DNA from: Actinomycetes bacterium
GTDB lineage: Bacteria; Actinomycetota; Acidimicrobiia; Acidimicrobiales; RAAP-2
DNA length: 64,000 nt
Assembly: GCA_021779855.1 (NCBI GenBank)
Contig: JAJXZW010000004.1
Coordinates: forward strand, 1 to 64,000
Direction of reading: 5' to 3'
Every line of letters begins with the position of its first letter. The stretch's first letter is position 1. A program made the position numbers and the translations under genes. Positions 54,003 through 62,718 of the stretch are shown here, in pieces. The notes below the pieces were generated by a model. That model did not search any database. It was given only the letters and a program-made list of their open reading frames with translations, and was not told where the DNA came from.

Positions 54003-54008
54003 TACCGT
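54003..54008 (+). promoter_or_regulatory. Leaderless -10 box of the double-GNAT gene
   Basis: TACCGT ends 6 bases before GTG 54015. It overlaps, on the other strand, the TACACC that may serve the HAD gene. Confidence 0.45.
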
Positions 54009-54014
54009 GAGCCC

Positions 54015-54908
54015 GTGAGGGTGCGCCCGCTTCGCCCGAGCGACGTGGACGCGGTGTGCGAACGGGTCAGCACCCGCGTGGCGGCCGCGGCGCAGCGCTT
54101 CCCGCTGCTCGAGGGGGCGCTCGACCGCGGAGCACTGCGCGCCGCCGTGGCGAGCGTCGCGCCGGCGTGGGTGGCGCGCTCACGCGGCCGGGTCGTCGGC
54201 CACCTCACCGCGGCGCTGCTCGACGGGACGCGGCGCCGGGCCTGGGTCCCTCCCGACGGGGCGAGCTTCGACGACCCCGCCGTGCTCGCCGCCCTGCTCG
54301 AGGCCGCGGCGCCCGCGTGGCGCGACGCGGGCGCGCGCGGGTTCTCGGTCTGGGCCTACGACGAGCCGGACGAGGTAGGCGCGTGGGAAGCGTGCGGGGC
54401 GTGTCTGCGCGCCCGCCGGGGCGTGCGCGCCCTCTCCTCGGACGACCCGGGCTCCGTGCCGGGGCTCGGGCTTCGCCGGGCCGGCGCCGGTGACCTCCAG
54501 GTCGCCCTCGTCCTCGACCGGTGGGGCGACCCCCCGGGCGCGCCCGCGCTCGAGGACGACGAGCGGCGCCGAGAAGTCGGGGCGCTGCTCGAGGACCCCG
54601 AGGTCGACTACCTCATCGCCGAACTCGACGGCCGGGCCGTCGCCCAGGCCGTCGTGATGGCGCTGCCGGCGCGCCGGGGCAGCCGAGCGAACGCCGTCCA
54701 CCTGAGCGCCGTCGCGGTCGACCCGACCCGGCGCGGGCGCGGCCTCGGGGCCGCCCTCGTCGAGGCGGCCCTCGAGCGGGCCCGCTCGGCCGGCTATGCC
54801 GTCGCCGAGGTCAACTGGCGCACCGTGGACCCCCGGGTCGAGCGCTTCTGGCGCGCGCGGGGGTTTGCGCCCACCCACGCGCTAGTCGAGGGACCGCTGG
54901 CGAACTAG
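54015..54908 (+). CDS. Two-domain GNAT acetyltransferase
   Basis: A 297-residue protein starting VRVRPLRPSDVDAVCERV. The N-terminal half is a weakly conserved GNAT-like domain without a clear motif A. The C-terminal half is canonical, with VHLSAVAVDPTRRGRGLGAA and VNWRTVDPRVERFWRARGF. Tandem GNAT proteins of this sort include the mycothiol synthase MshD, but that identity is not supported by a specific motif here. GTG 54015 was chosen over GTG 54000 because of the TACCGT box. Confidence 0.82.
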   Translation: MRVRPLRPSDVDAVCERVSTRVAAAAQRFPLLEGALDRGALRAAVASVAPAWVARSRGRVVGHLTAALLDGTRRRAWVPPDGASFDDPAVLAALLEAAAPAWRDAGARGFSVWAYDEPDEVGAWEACGACLRARRGVRALSSDDPGSVPGLGLRRAGAGDLQVALVLDRWGDPPGAPALEDDERRREVGALLEDPEVDYLIAELDGRAVAQAVVMALPARRGSRANAVHLSAVAVDPTRRGRGLGAALVEAALERARSAGYAVAEVNWRTVDPRVERFWRARGFAPTHALVEGPLAN

Positions 54909-55387
54909 GAGAGCGCTGCCTCGATGGCGGCGACGAGGATGGGATCCTCGGGGGTGACCTGCGGGGCGAAGCGCTGGACGGAGCCGTCGGAGGACACGAG
55001 GAACTTCTCGAAGTTCCAGCGGACGTCGCCCTGGTAGCCCTCGGCGTCGGCGACCGCCGTCAGCTCGTCGTAGAGGGGGTGGCGCCCCTCGCCGTTGACC
55101 TCGACCTTCTCGAACATCGGAAAGGTCACGCCGTAGGTGGTCGAGCAGAACGTCTGAATCTCCTGCGGGGTGCCCGGCTCCTGGGCGCCGAACTGGTTGC
55201 ACGGGAAGCCCAGCACGCTGAAGCCCCGGTCCGCGTAGTTCTCGTGGAGCCGCTCGAGCCCCTCGTACTGGGGGGTCAGGCCGCACTTCGAGGCCACGTT
55301 CACGATCAGGACGGGTCGCCCGCGGTAGGGCTCGAGCGAGGCCGGCTCGCCCGAGAGGGTGCGCAGTGGTGCGTCGTAAATGGTCAT
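54905..55387 (-). CDS. Glutathione peroxidase-family thiol peroxidase
   Basis: A 160-residue peroxidase with the peroxidatic Cys35 in VNVASKCGLTPQY (Cys, not selenocysteine), Gln in FPCNQFGAQEPG and the WNFEKFLV segment with Trp and Asn. Actinobacterial members normally use thioredoxin or mycothiol systems rather than glutathione. TAGGGT lies 6 bases before ATG 55387. The gene is divergent from a quinone oxidoreductase, another redox enzyme. Confidence 0.92.
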   Translation of the reverse strand: MTIYDAPLRTLSGEPASLEPYRGRPVLIVNVASKCGLTPQYEGLERLHENYADRGFSVLGFPCNQFGAQEPGTPQEIQTFCSTTYGVTFPMFEKVEVNGEGRHPLYDELTAVADAEGYQGDVRWNFEKFLVSSDGSVQRFAPQVTPEDPILVAAIEAALS

Positions 55388-55393
55388 GGTCGG

Positions 55394-55428
55394 ACCCTAG
55401 CGGCTGGGGCACCGCCGACCCCTACGCT
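55394..55428. promoter_or_regulatory. Divergent leaderless promoters of gpx and the quinone oxidoreductase
   Basis: TAGGGT (minus strand, 55394-55399) ends 6 bases before ATG 55387, and TACGCT (plus, 55423-55428) ends 6 bases before GTG 55435. Both transcripts would start on their start codons. Confidence 0.5.
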
Positions 55429-55434
55429 GGTCGC

Positions 55435-56385
55435 GTGTTCGCCCTCGTCATCGACGACGGATCCCTCGCCTGGCGTGAGCGCCCGGACCCCGCCCCGGGT
55501 CCGGGCGACGTGCTGGTCGACGTGGCGGCGGCCGGGCTGAACGCCGCCGACCTCCTCCAGCGTCGTGGCCTCTACCCGGCCCCGCCCGGCGTGCCCGCCG
55601 ACGTGCCCGGCCTCGAGCTCTCCGGGCGCGTCGTGGCGGTGGGCGACGGGGTCGACGGGTCGTGGGTGGGGCGCCGGGTGGCCGCACTGACCGGCGGCGG
55701 CGCCCAGGCCACGCGCTGCGTCGTGCCGCTCGAGCACCTTCTCGAGGTGCCCGAGGGCGTCGGACTCGTCGAGGCCGCGGGCTTCCCCGAGGCCTTCTGC
55801 ACCGCCCACGACGCCCTCCTCACCCAGGGCGGCCTCGCCACGGGCCAGCGGCTGCTCGTCACCGGGGCCGCCGGCGGGGTGGGTTGCGCGGCGGTGCAGA
55901 TCGGTCACGCGCTCGGCGCCACGGTCGTCGCGCTCACGCGCGACCGGCGCCACGACGAGGCCCTGCGCGGGCTCGGGGCCGACGAGACCGTCGTCGCGGA
56001 CGACCTCGCCACGACCGAGCCCGTCGACGTCGTGCTCGAGCTCGTCGGTGCGGCGACGCTGCCCGCGGTCCTGCGCCGGGTGCGGCCCCGCGGGCGAGTA
56101 GTCGTCGTCGGGGTCGGATCGGGCGCCCGAGTCGAGCTCGACCTCCTCGCCGTGATGGGCGCTCGGCTCACCCTCACCGGATCCACCCTGCGCAGCCGCA
56201 CGCGCGACGAGAAGGCCGCCGTGGTCGGTCGCGTCGCGCGCGACCTCGGGCCACGCTGGCACGACGGGGGGCTGCGCGTCCCGGTCGCCGAGGTCGTCGA
56301 CCTTCGCGACGGGGCCCGCGCCTACGACACGTTCGCCCGACCCGGCAAGCTCGGCAAGATCGTGCTCACCGCGGGGCTGACGTGA
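55435..56385 (+). CDS. NADPH:quinone oxidoreductase-like MDR family protein
   Basis: A 316-residue zinc-free medium-chain reductase. The N-terminal GroES-like part has GLNAADLLQRRGLYPAPPG, the typical PIG3/QOR1 motif, and the Rossmann motif is TGAAGGVGCAAVQIG. Zinc-binding Cys residues are absent. It probably reduces quinones or enones with NADPH. GTG 55435 matches the leaderless box; the following small gene is coupled by GTGA. Confidence 0.9.
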   Translation: MFALVIDDGSLAWRERPDPAPGPGDVLVDVAAAGLNAADLLQRRGLYPAPPGVPADVPGLELSGRVVAVGDGVDGSWVGRRVAALTGGGAQATRCVVPLEHLLEVPEGVGLVEAAGFPEAFCTAHDALLTQGGLATGQRLLVTGAAGGVGCAAVQIGHALGATVVALTRDRRHDEALRGLGADETVVADDLATTEPVDVVLELVGAATLPAVLRRVRPRGRVVVVGVGSGARVELDLLAVMGARLTLTGSTLRSRTRDEKAAVVGRVARDLGPRWHDGGLRVPVAEVVDLRDGARAYDTFARPGKLGKIVLTAGLT

Positions 56386-56594
56386 GCGGACGGGTGCCGC
56401 ATCGCTCGCGGCTCGACCCCTCGCGCCCCGACTACGCCACGATCCTCGCCGCGCACGACGCGGCCGTGCGCGCCGGCCAACCCACCTACCGGGACCCCAC
56501 GACCGGGCTCAGCGTCCTCACGGCCGCCACCCACCTCGCGCGCGGCGCGTGCTGCGCCAGTGGCTGTCGCCACTGCCCGTACCTCGTCGACTAG
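56382..56594 (+). CDS. DUF5522-type Cys-rich small protein
   Basis: A 70-residue protein ending in a Cys-rich motif, RGACCASGCRHCPYLVD, with four Cys and one His that could bind a metal. The motif and the preceding TAATHLARG match the uncharacterised DUF5522 family. GTG 56382 overlaps the oxidoreductase stop, suggesting joint expression. Its stop shares CTAG with ald. Confidence 0.8.
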   Translation: MSGRVPHRSRLDPSRPDYATILAAHDAAVRAGQPTYRDPTTGLSVLTAATHLARGACCASGCRHCPYLVD

Positions 56595-57706
56595 ACGGAG
56601 GCCAGCGGGGTGTAGTCGAGCCCGAGGGACTCCGCGACCGGCCCGTAGGTGACGTGGCCGTGCACCACGTTCACGCCCTCGGCGAGCGCCGCGTCGGCCG
56701 CCACGGCGTCGCGCCAGCCACGCTGGGCCAGCTCGACGACGTAGGGCAGCGTCGCGTTCGACAGGGCTCGCGTAGAGGTGGCCGGGACGGCCCCGGGCAT
56801 GTTGGCCACGCAGTAGAAGATCGAGTCGTGGACGGCGAAGACCGGGTCCGAGTGCGTTGTCGGACGCGTCCCCTGGAAGCAGCCGCCCTGGTCCACGGCG
56901 ATGTCGACGAGCACCGAGCCGGGCTTCATCTGGGCCACGAGGTCGTTCGAGACGAGCTTGGGGGCGCGCGCACCCACCACTAGAACGGCGCCGATGACGA
57001 TGTCGGCCTCGCGACACGACTCCTCGATGGAGAGCACCGACGACGCCAGCGTCGCCACGCGGCCATCGAAGACGGTGTCCACGTGGCGCAGCCGCTCAAG
57101 GTTCTTGTCGAGGACCGTCACCTCGGCGTGCAGGCCGAGGGCGACGGTCGCGGCCGACATCCCCGACACCCCGGCCCCGATGATTACGACCTTGGCCGGC
57201 GCCACGCCCGGGACGCCCGAGACGAGGGTCCCGTGGCCGCCGCCGGGGCGCATGAGGTGGTGAGCCCCCATCATCGGGGCCATGCGGCCCGCGACCTCGC
57301 TCATCGGCGCTAGCAGCGGCAGGCTGTTGTCCGGCAGGCGCACCGTCTCGTACGCGATGGCCACGTTGCCGGCCTTCACGAGCGCGTCGGTGCACTCACG
57401 GCTGGCGGCCAGGTGCAGGTAGGTGAAGAGCACCTGGCCCTCGCGGGCCGACAGGCGGTGGTACTCCTCGGCGACGGGCTCTTTCACCTTGAGCAGCATC
57501 TCGCTCTCGGCCCAGACGTCGTCGGCCCGCTCGACCAGGGTCGCGCCGTTGGCCACGTACTGCTCGTCCGGGATCGACGAGCCGAGGCCCGCGCCCCGCT
57601 CGACCAGCACCCGGTGGCCGAGACTGGTCAACTCCCTCGCCCCCGCCGGCGTCAGAGCGACACGCCCCTCGTCGGTCTTGATCTCAGTCACAACTCCGAT
57701 GATCAT
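56591..57706 (-). CDS. ald: Alanine dehydrogenase
   Basis: A 371-residue NAD-dependent enzyme interconverting alanine with pyruvate and ammonia. GVVTEIKTDEGRVALTPAG at the start, Lys in LLKVKEPV, His in LFTYLHLAAS, the Rossmann VVIIGAGVSGMSAATVAL and YCVANMPGAVP are all present. ATG 57706 follows AGAGGTGAT. Its neighbour upstream is an amine-degradation aldehyde dehydrogenase, so it may recycle alanine made by the pyruvate-linked aminotransferase. Confidence 0.95.
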   Translation of the reverse strand: MIIGVVTEIKTDEGRVALTPAGARELTSLGHRVLVERGAGLGSSIPDEQYVANGATLVERADDVWAESEMLLKVKEPVAEEYHRLSAREGQVLFTYLHLAASRECTDALVKAGNVAIAYETVRLPDNSLPLLAPMSEVAGRMAPMMGAHHLMRPGGGHGTLVSGVPGVAPAKVVIIGAGVSGMSAATVALGLHAEVTVLDKNLERLRHVDTVFDGRVATLASSVLSIEESCREADIVIGAVLVVGARAPKLVSNDLVAQMKPGSVLVDIAVDQGGCFQGTRPTTHSDPVFAVHDSIFYCVANMPGAVPATSTRALSNATLPYVVELAQRGWRDAVAADAALAEGVNVVHGHVTYGPVAESLGLDYTPLASV

Positions 57707-57755
57707 CGTCGATCACCTCTCACTCTCCGGGTGCCCCGCACCCACTCAGGTCGGA

Positions 57756-59183
57756 TCAGAACTCGATGTTGTGCATCACGTGCTTTATGCGTGTGTAGTC
57801 CTCGAAGCCGTACACCGACAGGTCCTTGCCGTAGCCGGAGCGCTTGTAGCCGCCGTGGGGCATCTCGGCCACGAGCGGGATGTGGGTGTTGACCCACACG
57901 CAGCCGAAGTCGAGGTCACGGGTCATGCGCATCGCGCGCGAGTGGTCCCGGGTCCACACCGAGGACGCGAGGCCGTAGTCCACGCCGTTGGCCCACTCAA
58001 CCGCCTGGGCCTCGTCGGTGAACTTCTGGACCGTGATCACCGGGCCGAAGATCTCGTTCTGGATCATCTCGTCGTCCTGGTGGAGGTCGGCGACGACCGT
58101 CGGGGCGAGGAAGTAGCCGGCGTCGCGCACGCGCTCGCCGCCGGTGACGACCGTGGCGTGGGGCGGGCGACGGTTCAAGAAGCCCGTGACCCGCTCGAAC
58201 TGGTTGACGTTGTTCACCGGCCCGACGAAGGCGTCCTCGTCCTCGGGCGCGCCGACGACCGTCTGGCGGGCCTCGGCGGCCAGGGCGTCGACGAAGTCGC
58301 TGTAGACCCCGGCCTCGGCCAGCACCCGCGTCGCGGCCGTGCAGTCCTGGCCGGCGTTGAAGTAACCGGCGATGGCGATAGCCTCGACCGCCGCCTCGAC
58401 GTCGACGTCGTCGAAGACGACGACCGGGGCCTTGCCCCCGAGCTCGAGGTGGACACGCTTCAACCCCTTGGCGGCCGAGCCGGCCACCTCGCTGCCCGCG
58501 CGCACCGACCCGGTGATCGAGACCATCGCGGGAGTGGGGTGCTCGACGAGGGCCCGGCCCGTGTCGCGGTCGCCGCAGATCACGTTGAAGACCCCGGCCG
58601 GCAGGACCTCGGCCATGAGCTGGGCCATGAACAGCGTCGAGGCGGGCGTCGTGTCGCTCGGCTTGAGGACCATGGTGTTGCCGGCCGCGAGCGCGGGCGC
58701 CCACTTCCAGGTCGCCATCATCATCGGGTAGTTCCACGGGGTCACCGCCCCGCACACCCCGACCGGCTCGCGCCGGACGTAGCTCGTCATGCCCTCCATG
58801 TACTCGGTCGCGCCGCGCCCCTCGAGGAGTCGAGCCGCCCCCGCGAAGAAGCGGATCTGGTCGACCATGGGCGGGATCTCCTCGGCCAACGTGACGGCCA
58901 CGATCTTGCCGGTGTTCTCGGCCTCGATCGCGACGATCTCGTCCTTGCGCGCCTCGATGAGGTCGGCGATCTGCAGCAGCATGAACGAGCGCTGGGACGG
59001 CGTCGTGCGACGCCACGCCGTGAACGCGCCGGCCGCGGCCGCGAAGGCCCGGTCCACGTCCTTGTCGTTGGACACGGGCGTCTCGGCGAAGGGCTGGCCG
59101 GTGACCGGACTGATCAGCTCCACGTACTGGCCACTGGAGGGCGCTACCGACTCGCCACCGATGAAGTTCTCCAGACGACGCAT
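57756..59183 (-). CDS. Gamma-aminobutyraldehyde dehydrogenase-like aldehyde dehydrogenase
   Basis: A 475-residue NAD-dependent enzyme with catalytic Cys in NAGQDCTAATR and Glu in VHLELGGKAPV; PWNYPMMMATWKWAPALAAGN and the C-terminal KRSGYGKDLSVYGFEDYTRIKH are typical of PatD/betaine-aldehyde-type enzymes acting on aminoaldehydes. ATG 59183 follows AAGGAGAC. It is divergent from the Lrp-aminotransferase-oxidase operon, which could supply its aminoaldehyde substrate. Confidence 0.9.
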   Translation of the reverse strand: MRRLENFIGGESVAPSSGQYVELISPVTGQPFAETPVSNDKDVDRAFAAAAGAFTAWRRTTPSQRSFMLLQIADLIEARKDEIVAIEAENTGKIVAVTLAEEIPPMVDQIRFFAGAARLLEGRGATEYMEGMTSYVRREPVGVCGAVTPWNYPMMMATWKWAPALAAGNTMVLKPSDTTPASTLFMAQLMAEVLPAGVFNVICGDRDTGRALVEHPTPAMVSITGSVRAGSEVAGSAAKGLKRVHLELGGKAPVVVFDDVDVEAAVEAIAIAGYFNAGQDCTAATRVLAEAGVYSDFVDALAAEARQTVVGAPEDEDAFVGPVNNVNQFERVTGFLNRRPPHATVVTGGERVRDAGYFLAPTVVADLHQDDEMIQNEIFGPVITVQKFTDEAQAVEWANGVDYGLASSVWTRDHSRAMRMTRDLDFGCVWVNTHIPLVAEMPHGGYKRSGYGKDLSVYGFEDYTRIKHVMHNIEF

Positions 59184-59375
59184 GCTGTCTCCTTGGCTCG
59201 CGACGCCCCCGCGCGGCGTCACTCGTCACTCTGCCAGATGGCCTCGGACCACGCAAACCGAGATTATGAAAACAGTCGCAATATCGAATTATCACGCCGG
59301 TATCAGTCGTCAAGACCTGCTATACTTTCATTATCCGTTGCGTAGCGACCTCGTCGCTGCGCAGGGGTAAGTCCA
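59184..59375. promoter_or_regulatory. Divergent AT-rich control region of the amine catabolism cluster
   Basis: The lowest-GC stretch of this part of the window. On the plus strand TGC TATACT (59318-59326) is an extended -10 box for the lrp gene, whose mRNA would have a short leader ending in AGGGGTAAG before ATG 59376. Several ATTATGA/AATTAT half-site-like words between 59260 and 59295 are candidates for Lrp binding and for the opposing promoter. Confidence 0.5.
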
Positions 59376-59900
59376 ATGCCAGCAGCCAAAGCACCGCGAA
59401 AGGGCCGCTCGGGCGTCGAACGCCTGGCCCCAGACCCCGCGAACGGGGTACCGGCAGCGCTCGACGACCTCGACCGCAGGATCATCACGCTCCTGCAAGA
59501 GGACGGCCGTCGCGCCTACGGCGCCATCGCCGCCGAGGTCGGTCTCTCCGAGGCCGCGGTGCGCCGACGCGTGCAGCGACTCCGCGACACCGGAGTCATG
59601 CAGATCGTCGCGATCACCGACCCGCTCCAGCTCGGCTACGGCCGAGAGGCGCTGGTGGGTATTCGCGTCCACGGCGACGTACGGCTGGTGGCGGACAAGG
59701 TGGCGGCGATCGAGGAGGCCAACTACGTCGTGATGACGGCCGGCAGCTTCGACATCATCGCCGAGGTGATCGCCGGGGACGACAACGCCCTGGTGCACCT
59801 CCTCAACGACTCGATCCGCTCGATTCCGGGCGTGACCGAGGTCGAGACCTTCGTATACCTGAAACTAGCCAAGCAGACCTACGCCTGGGGGACCAAGTGA
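59376..59900 (+). CDS. Lrp/AsnC-family transcriptional regulator
   Basis: A 174-residue regulator: a 25-residue basic tail, helix-turn-helix LDDLDRRIITLLQEDGRRAY to EVGLSEAAVRRRVQRLRDTG, then the RAM ligand-binding domain (MTAGSFDIIAEVIAGDD). It is the first gene of the aminotransferase operon and divergent from the aldehyde dehydrogenase, so it is probably their local switch, responding to an amine or amino acid. Confidence 0.93.
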   Translation: MPAAKAPRKGRSGVERLAPDPANGVPAALDDLDRRIITLLQEDGRRAYGAIAAEVGLSEAAVRRRVQRLRDTGVMQIVAITDPLQLGYGREALVGIRVHGDVRLVADKVAAIEEANYVVMTAGSFDIIAEVIAGDDNALVHLLNDSIRSIPGVTEVETFVYLKLAKQTYAWGTK

Positions 59901-61318
59901 CATTGAACGACACCATCACCGACGGAATCACCGTGGCCGACGAGAGACATCCGAGCCATAACTACTCCGAACGAGCCCGGCGCCACCTCTGGCTGCAGAT
60001 GTCGCGGATGGGCGCCTACGACGAGCTCAACGAGATCCCCATCATGGTCCGGGGCAAGGGCACCCGGGTCTACGACGCCAACGGGACCGAGTACATCGAC
60101 GGGCTCTCGGGCCTGTTCACCAACACCCTCGGCTACGGCCGGTCCGAGATCGCCGAGGTCGCGGCCCGCCAAATGAACGAGCTCCACTTCTTCCCGCTGT
60201 GGACCTACGCCCACCCCCGGGCCATCGAGCTCGCCGAGCGCCTCGCGACCCTCGCCCCGGGCGACCTCAATCGGGTGTTCTTCACGACCGGCGGCGGCGA
60301 GGCCAACGAGAGCGCGTGGAAGCTCGCGCGCCAGTACCACCGAATCCGCGGCGACGTGGACCGCTACAAGGTGATCAGCCGTGACGTCGCCTACCACGGC
60401 ACCACGATGGGCGCACTCACCATCACCTCTCTCGACCCCTACCGCGACCCCTTCCTGCCCCTGGTGCCCGGGGCGGTCAAGGTCCCCGCGACCAACATCT
60501 ACCGCGCGCCGGTGCACGGCGACGACCCCGAGGCGTTCGGCCTGTGGTCGGCCCAGCAGATCGAGGAGGCGATCCTGCGCGAAGGGCCCGAGACCGTGGC
60601 CGCCGTCTTCCTCGAGCCGGTGCAGAACGCCGGGGGCTGCTTCACCCCGCCACCGGGCTACTGGCAGGCGGTGCGCGAGACCTGCGACCGCTACGGGGTC
60701 CTGCTCGTCTCGGACGAGGTGATCTGCGCCTTCGGTCGTATCGGCACGTGGTTCGGCGGCCAGAAGTACGACTACGTCCCCGACATCATCACCGCGGCCA
60801 AGGCCCTCACGGCCGGCTACGCGCCGCTGGGCGCGATGATCGTCTCGGACCGGGTCGCCGAGCCGTTCCAGCACGACGAGACCGCGTTCTTCCACGGCTT
60901 CACCTGGTCGGGCCACCCGGTCTCGTGCGCGGTGGCGCTCGAGACCCTGCGGATCGTCGAGGAGGAGAAGCTCCTCGACAACGTGCTCGCGAACCAGGAC
61001 TACTTCCGTGACAGCCTCGAGGCCCTGAAGGAGATCCCCATCGTCGGCGACGTGCGCGGGACGGGCTACTTCTGGGGCGTCGAGCTCGTGAAGGACCAGA
61101 AGACCAAGGAGACCTGGAGCGGTGAGGCCGCCGAACGGCTCCTGCGCGGCTACGTCTCCAAGGAGGTGTTCCGCCGGGGGCTGATCTGCCGCAGCGACGA
61201 CCGGGGCGACCCCGTCGTCCAGCTGGCCCCGCCCCTGGTGTGCACCCGCGAGGACATCGACGCGATGGTCGGCGTCCTGCGCGAGGTCTTCACCGGCGCC
61301 GCCCAGCTGAACTTCTAG
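59897..61318 (+). CDS. Class III omega-aminotransferase (putrescine/beta-alanine/GABA-pyruvate type)
   Basis: A 473-residue PLP enzyme. GTRVYDANGTEYIDGLSGLFT, FFTTGGGEANESAWKLARQY, SDEVICAFGRIGTWFG and the PLP Lys in TAAKALTAGYAPLGA are seen; FTWSGHPVSCAVALE follows. The family moves amino groups from terminal amines to pyruvate. The nearby aldehyde dehydrogenase favours putrescine or a related diamine. GTG 59897 overlaps the lrp stop as GTGA. Confidence 0.92.
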   Translation: MTLNDTITDGITVADERHPSHNYSERARRHLWLQMSRMGAYDELNEIPIMVRGKGTRVYDANGTEYIDGLSGLFTNTLGYGRSEIAEVAARQMNELHFFPLWTYAHPRAIELAERLATLAPGDLNRVFFTTGGGEANESAWKLARQYHRIRGDVDRYKVISRDVAYHGTTMGALTITSLDPYRDPFLPLVPGAVKVPATNIYRAPVHGDDPEAFGLWSAQQIEEAILREGPETVAAVFLEPVQNAGGCFTPPPGYWQAVRETCDRYGVLLVSDEVICAFGRIGTWFGGQKYDYVPDIITAAKALTAGYAPLGAMIVSDRVAEPFQHDETAFFHGFTWSGHPVSCAVALETLRIVEEEKLLDNVLANQDYFRDSLEALKEIPIVGDVRGTGYFWGVELVKDQKTKETWSGEAAERLLRGYVSKEVFRRGLICRSDDRGDPVVQLAPPLVCTREDIDAMVGVLREVFTGAAQLNF

Positions 61319-61320
61319 TC

Positions 61321-62718
61321 GTGCGCCCGCCGCGCTCCCTGTGGTGGGAGGGCCTCGAGGGCCCGGTCATCGCGCGACCGGCCCTCGTCGACCACCTCGA
61401 CGTCGACGTCGTGGTCGTCGGTGGGGGCTTCACGGGGCTGTGGTGCGCCCGCGAGCTCGTACGCCGCGACCCCGGTCTGTCGGTCGCCGTAGTGGAGCAG
61501 GCGGTCTGCGGCTACGGCGCCTCGGGGCGCAACGGGGGATGGGCCACGGCCCTCTACCCCCTGAGCGACGAGGCCGTCATCGAGCGTGACGGCCGTGAGG
61601 CGCTCGAGGAGCTGCGTGGGGTGCTACGCCGCGCGGTCGACGAGCTCGGCGCGGCGCTCGCCGCCGACGGGATCGACGCCCACTTCCTCAAGGGCGGCTC
61701 GCTCACCTTCGCGCGCAGCGAGATCCAGGAGTCGCGCCTGCGCGCCCAACTGGCCGAGGCCCGCGACCTCGGGGACACCGAGGAGGATCTCACCTGGCTC
61801 GAGGGCGACGATCTCGCGCGGCGCGCGCGCGTCCAGGGCGCGCGCGGCGCGCTCTACACGCCCCACAGCGCGCGCGTCCAGCCCGCCCGCCTCGTCCGGG
61901 GCCTGGCCGAGGCCGCCGAGCGCCACGGGGTTCGGATCTTCGAGGGCACGCGGGTCACCCGGGTGCTCGGCCGCCACGGGCGGCGGCGGGCGATGGCGGT
62001 CACCGCGGGCGGAACGGTGCACGCCGACGTCGTGGTGCGCGCCACCGAGGCCTTCACCCCGGGCCTGCCCGGCGAGCGGCGCACCGTCGCCCCGCTCTAC
62101 TCGCTCATGGTCGCGACCGAGCCGCTGAGCCCCGCGTTCTGGTCGAGCGTCGGCTTCGCCGCGCGCGAGACCTTCGCCGACGACCGCCACATGATCATCT
62201 ACGGCCAGCGCACGGCCGACGACCGGATCGCCTTCGGCGGCCGGGGCGCCCCCTACCACTTCGCCTCGGCGGTCGAGGAGCGCTTCGACGAGGTCCCGCG
62301 GGTCTTCGCGCTGCTCGAGCAGACCCTGAAGGACCTCTTCCCCGACCTCGAGGCGGGGCTCACCCACCGCTGGGGCGGGCCGCTGGCCATGCCGCGGGAC
62401 CTCTCGCCCTCCGTCCTCTACGACCCCGAGACGGGCCTCGCCAGCGCCGGCGGCTACACCGGTGACGGCGTGGTGATGAGCTACGTCGCCGGGCGCGCGC
62501 TGGCCGACCTCATCGCGACCCCGGAGGTGGAGACCGACCTCACCCGGCTGCCCTTCGTGCACCACCGCTCGCGCAAGTGGGAGGTCGAGCCCCTGCGCTG
62601 GATCGGCATCAACGTCGGGCTCTCGCTCGGAGCCCGGGCCGACCGGGTCGAGGAGACCGAGGGCCGCCCGAGCCGCGCCGGGAGGCTCCTCGGCCGGTTG
62701 GTCCCGAAGTCCCCCTAG
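61321..62718 (+). CDS. FAD-dependent amine oxidoreductase (DadA/PuuB-like)
   Basis: A 465-residue flavoprotein. The dinucleotide fold is DVVVVGGGFTGLWCARELVR and the second FAD motif GYGASGRNGGWA; SAGGYTGDGVVMSYVAGRALAD closes the domain. The family includes gamma-glutamylputrescine oxidase and D-amino-acid dehydrogenases. GTG 61321 starts 2 bases behind the aminotransferase stop, so the three genes form one operon for amine use. The CTAG at its end is shared with the next gene. Confidence 0.88.
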   Translation: MRPPRSLWWEGLEGPVIARPALVDHLDVDVVVVGGGFTGLWCARELVRRDPGLSVAVVEQAVCGYGASGRNGGWATALYPLSDEAVIERDGREALEELRGVLRRAVDELGAALAADGIDAHFLKGGSLTFARSEIQESRLRAQLAEARDLGDTEEDLTWLEGDDLARRARVQGARGALYTPHSARVQPARLVRGLAEAAERHGVRIFEGTRVTRVLGRHGRRRAMAVTAGGTVHADVVVRATEAFTPGLPGERRTVAPLYSLMVATEPLSPAFWSSVGFAARETFADDRHMIIYGQRTADDRIAFGGRGAPYHFASAVEERFDEVPRVFALLEQTLKDLFPDLEAGLTHRWGGPLAMPRDLSPSVLYDPETGLASAGGYTGDGVVMSYVAGRALADLIATPEVETDLTRLPFVHHRSRKWEVEPLRWIGINVGLSLGARADRVEETEGRPSRAGRLLGRLVPKSP

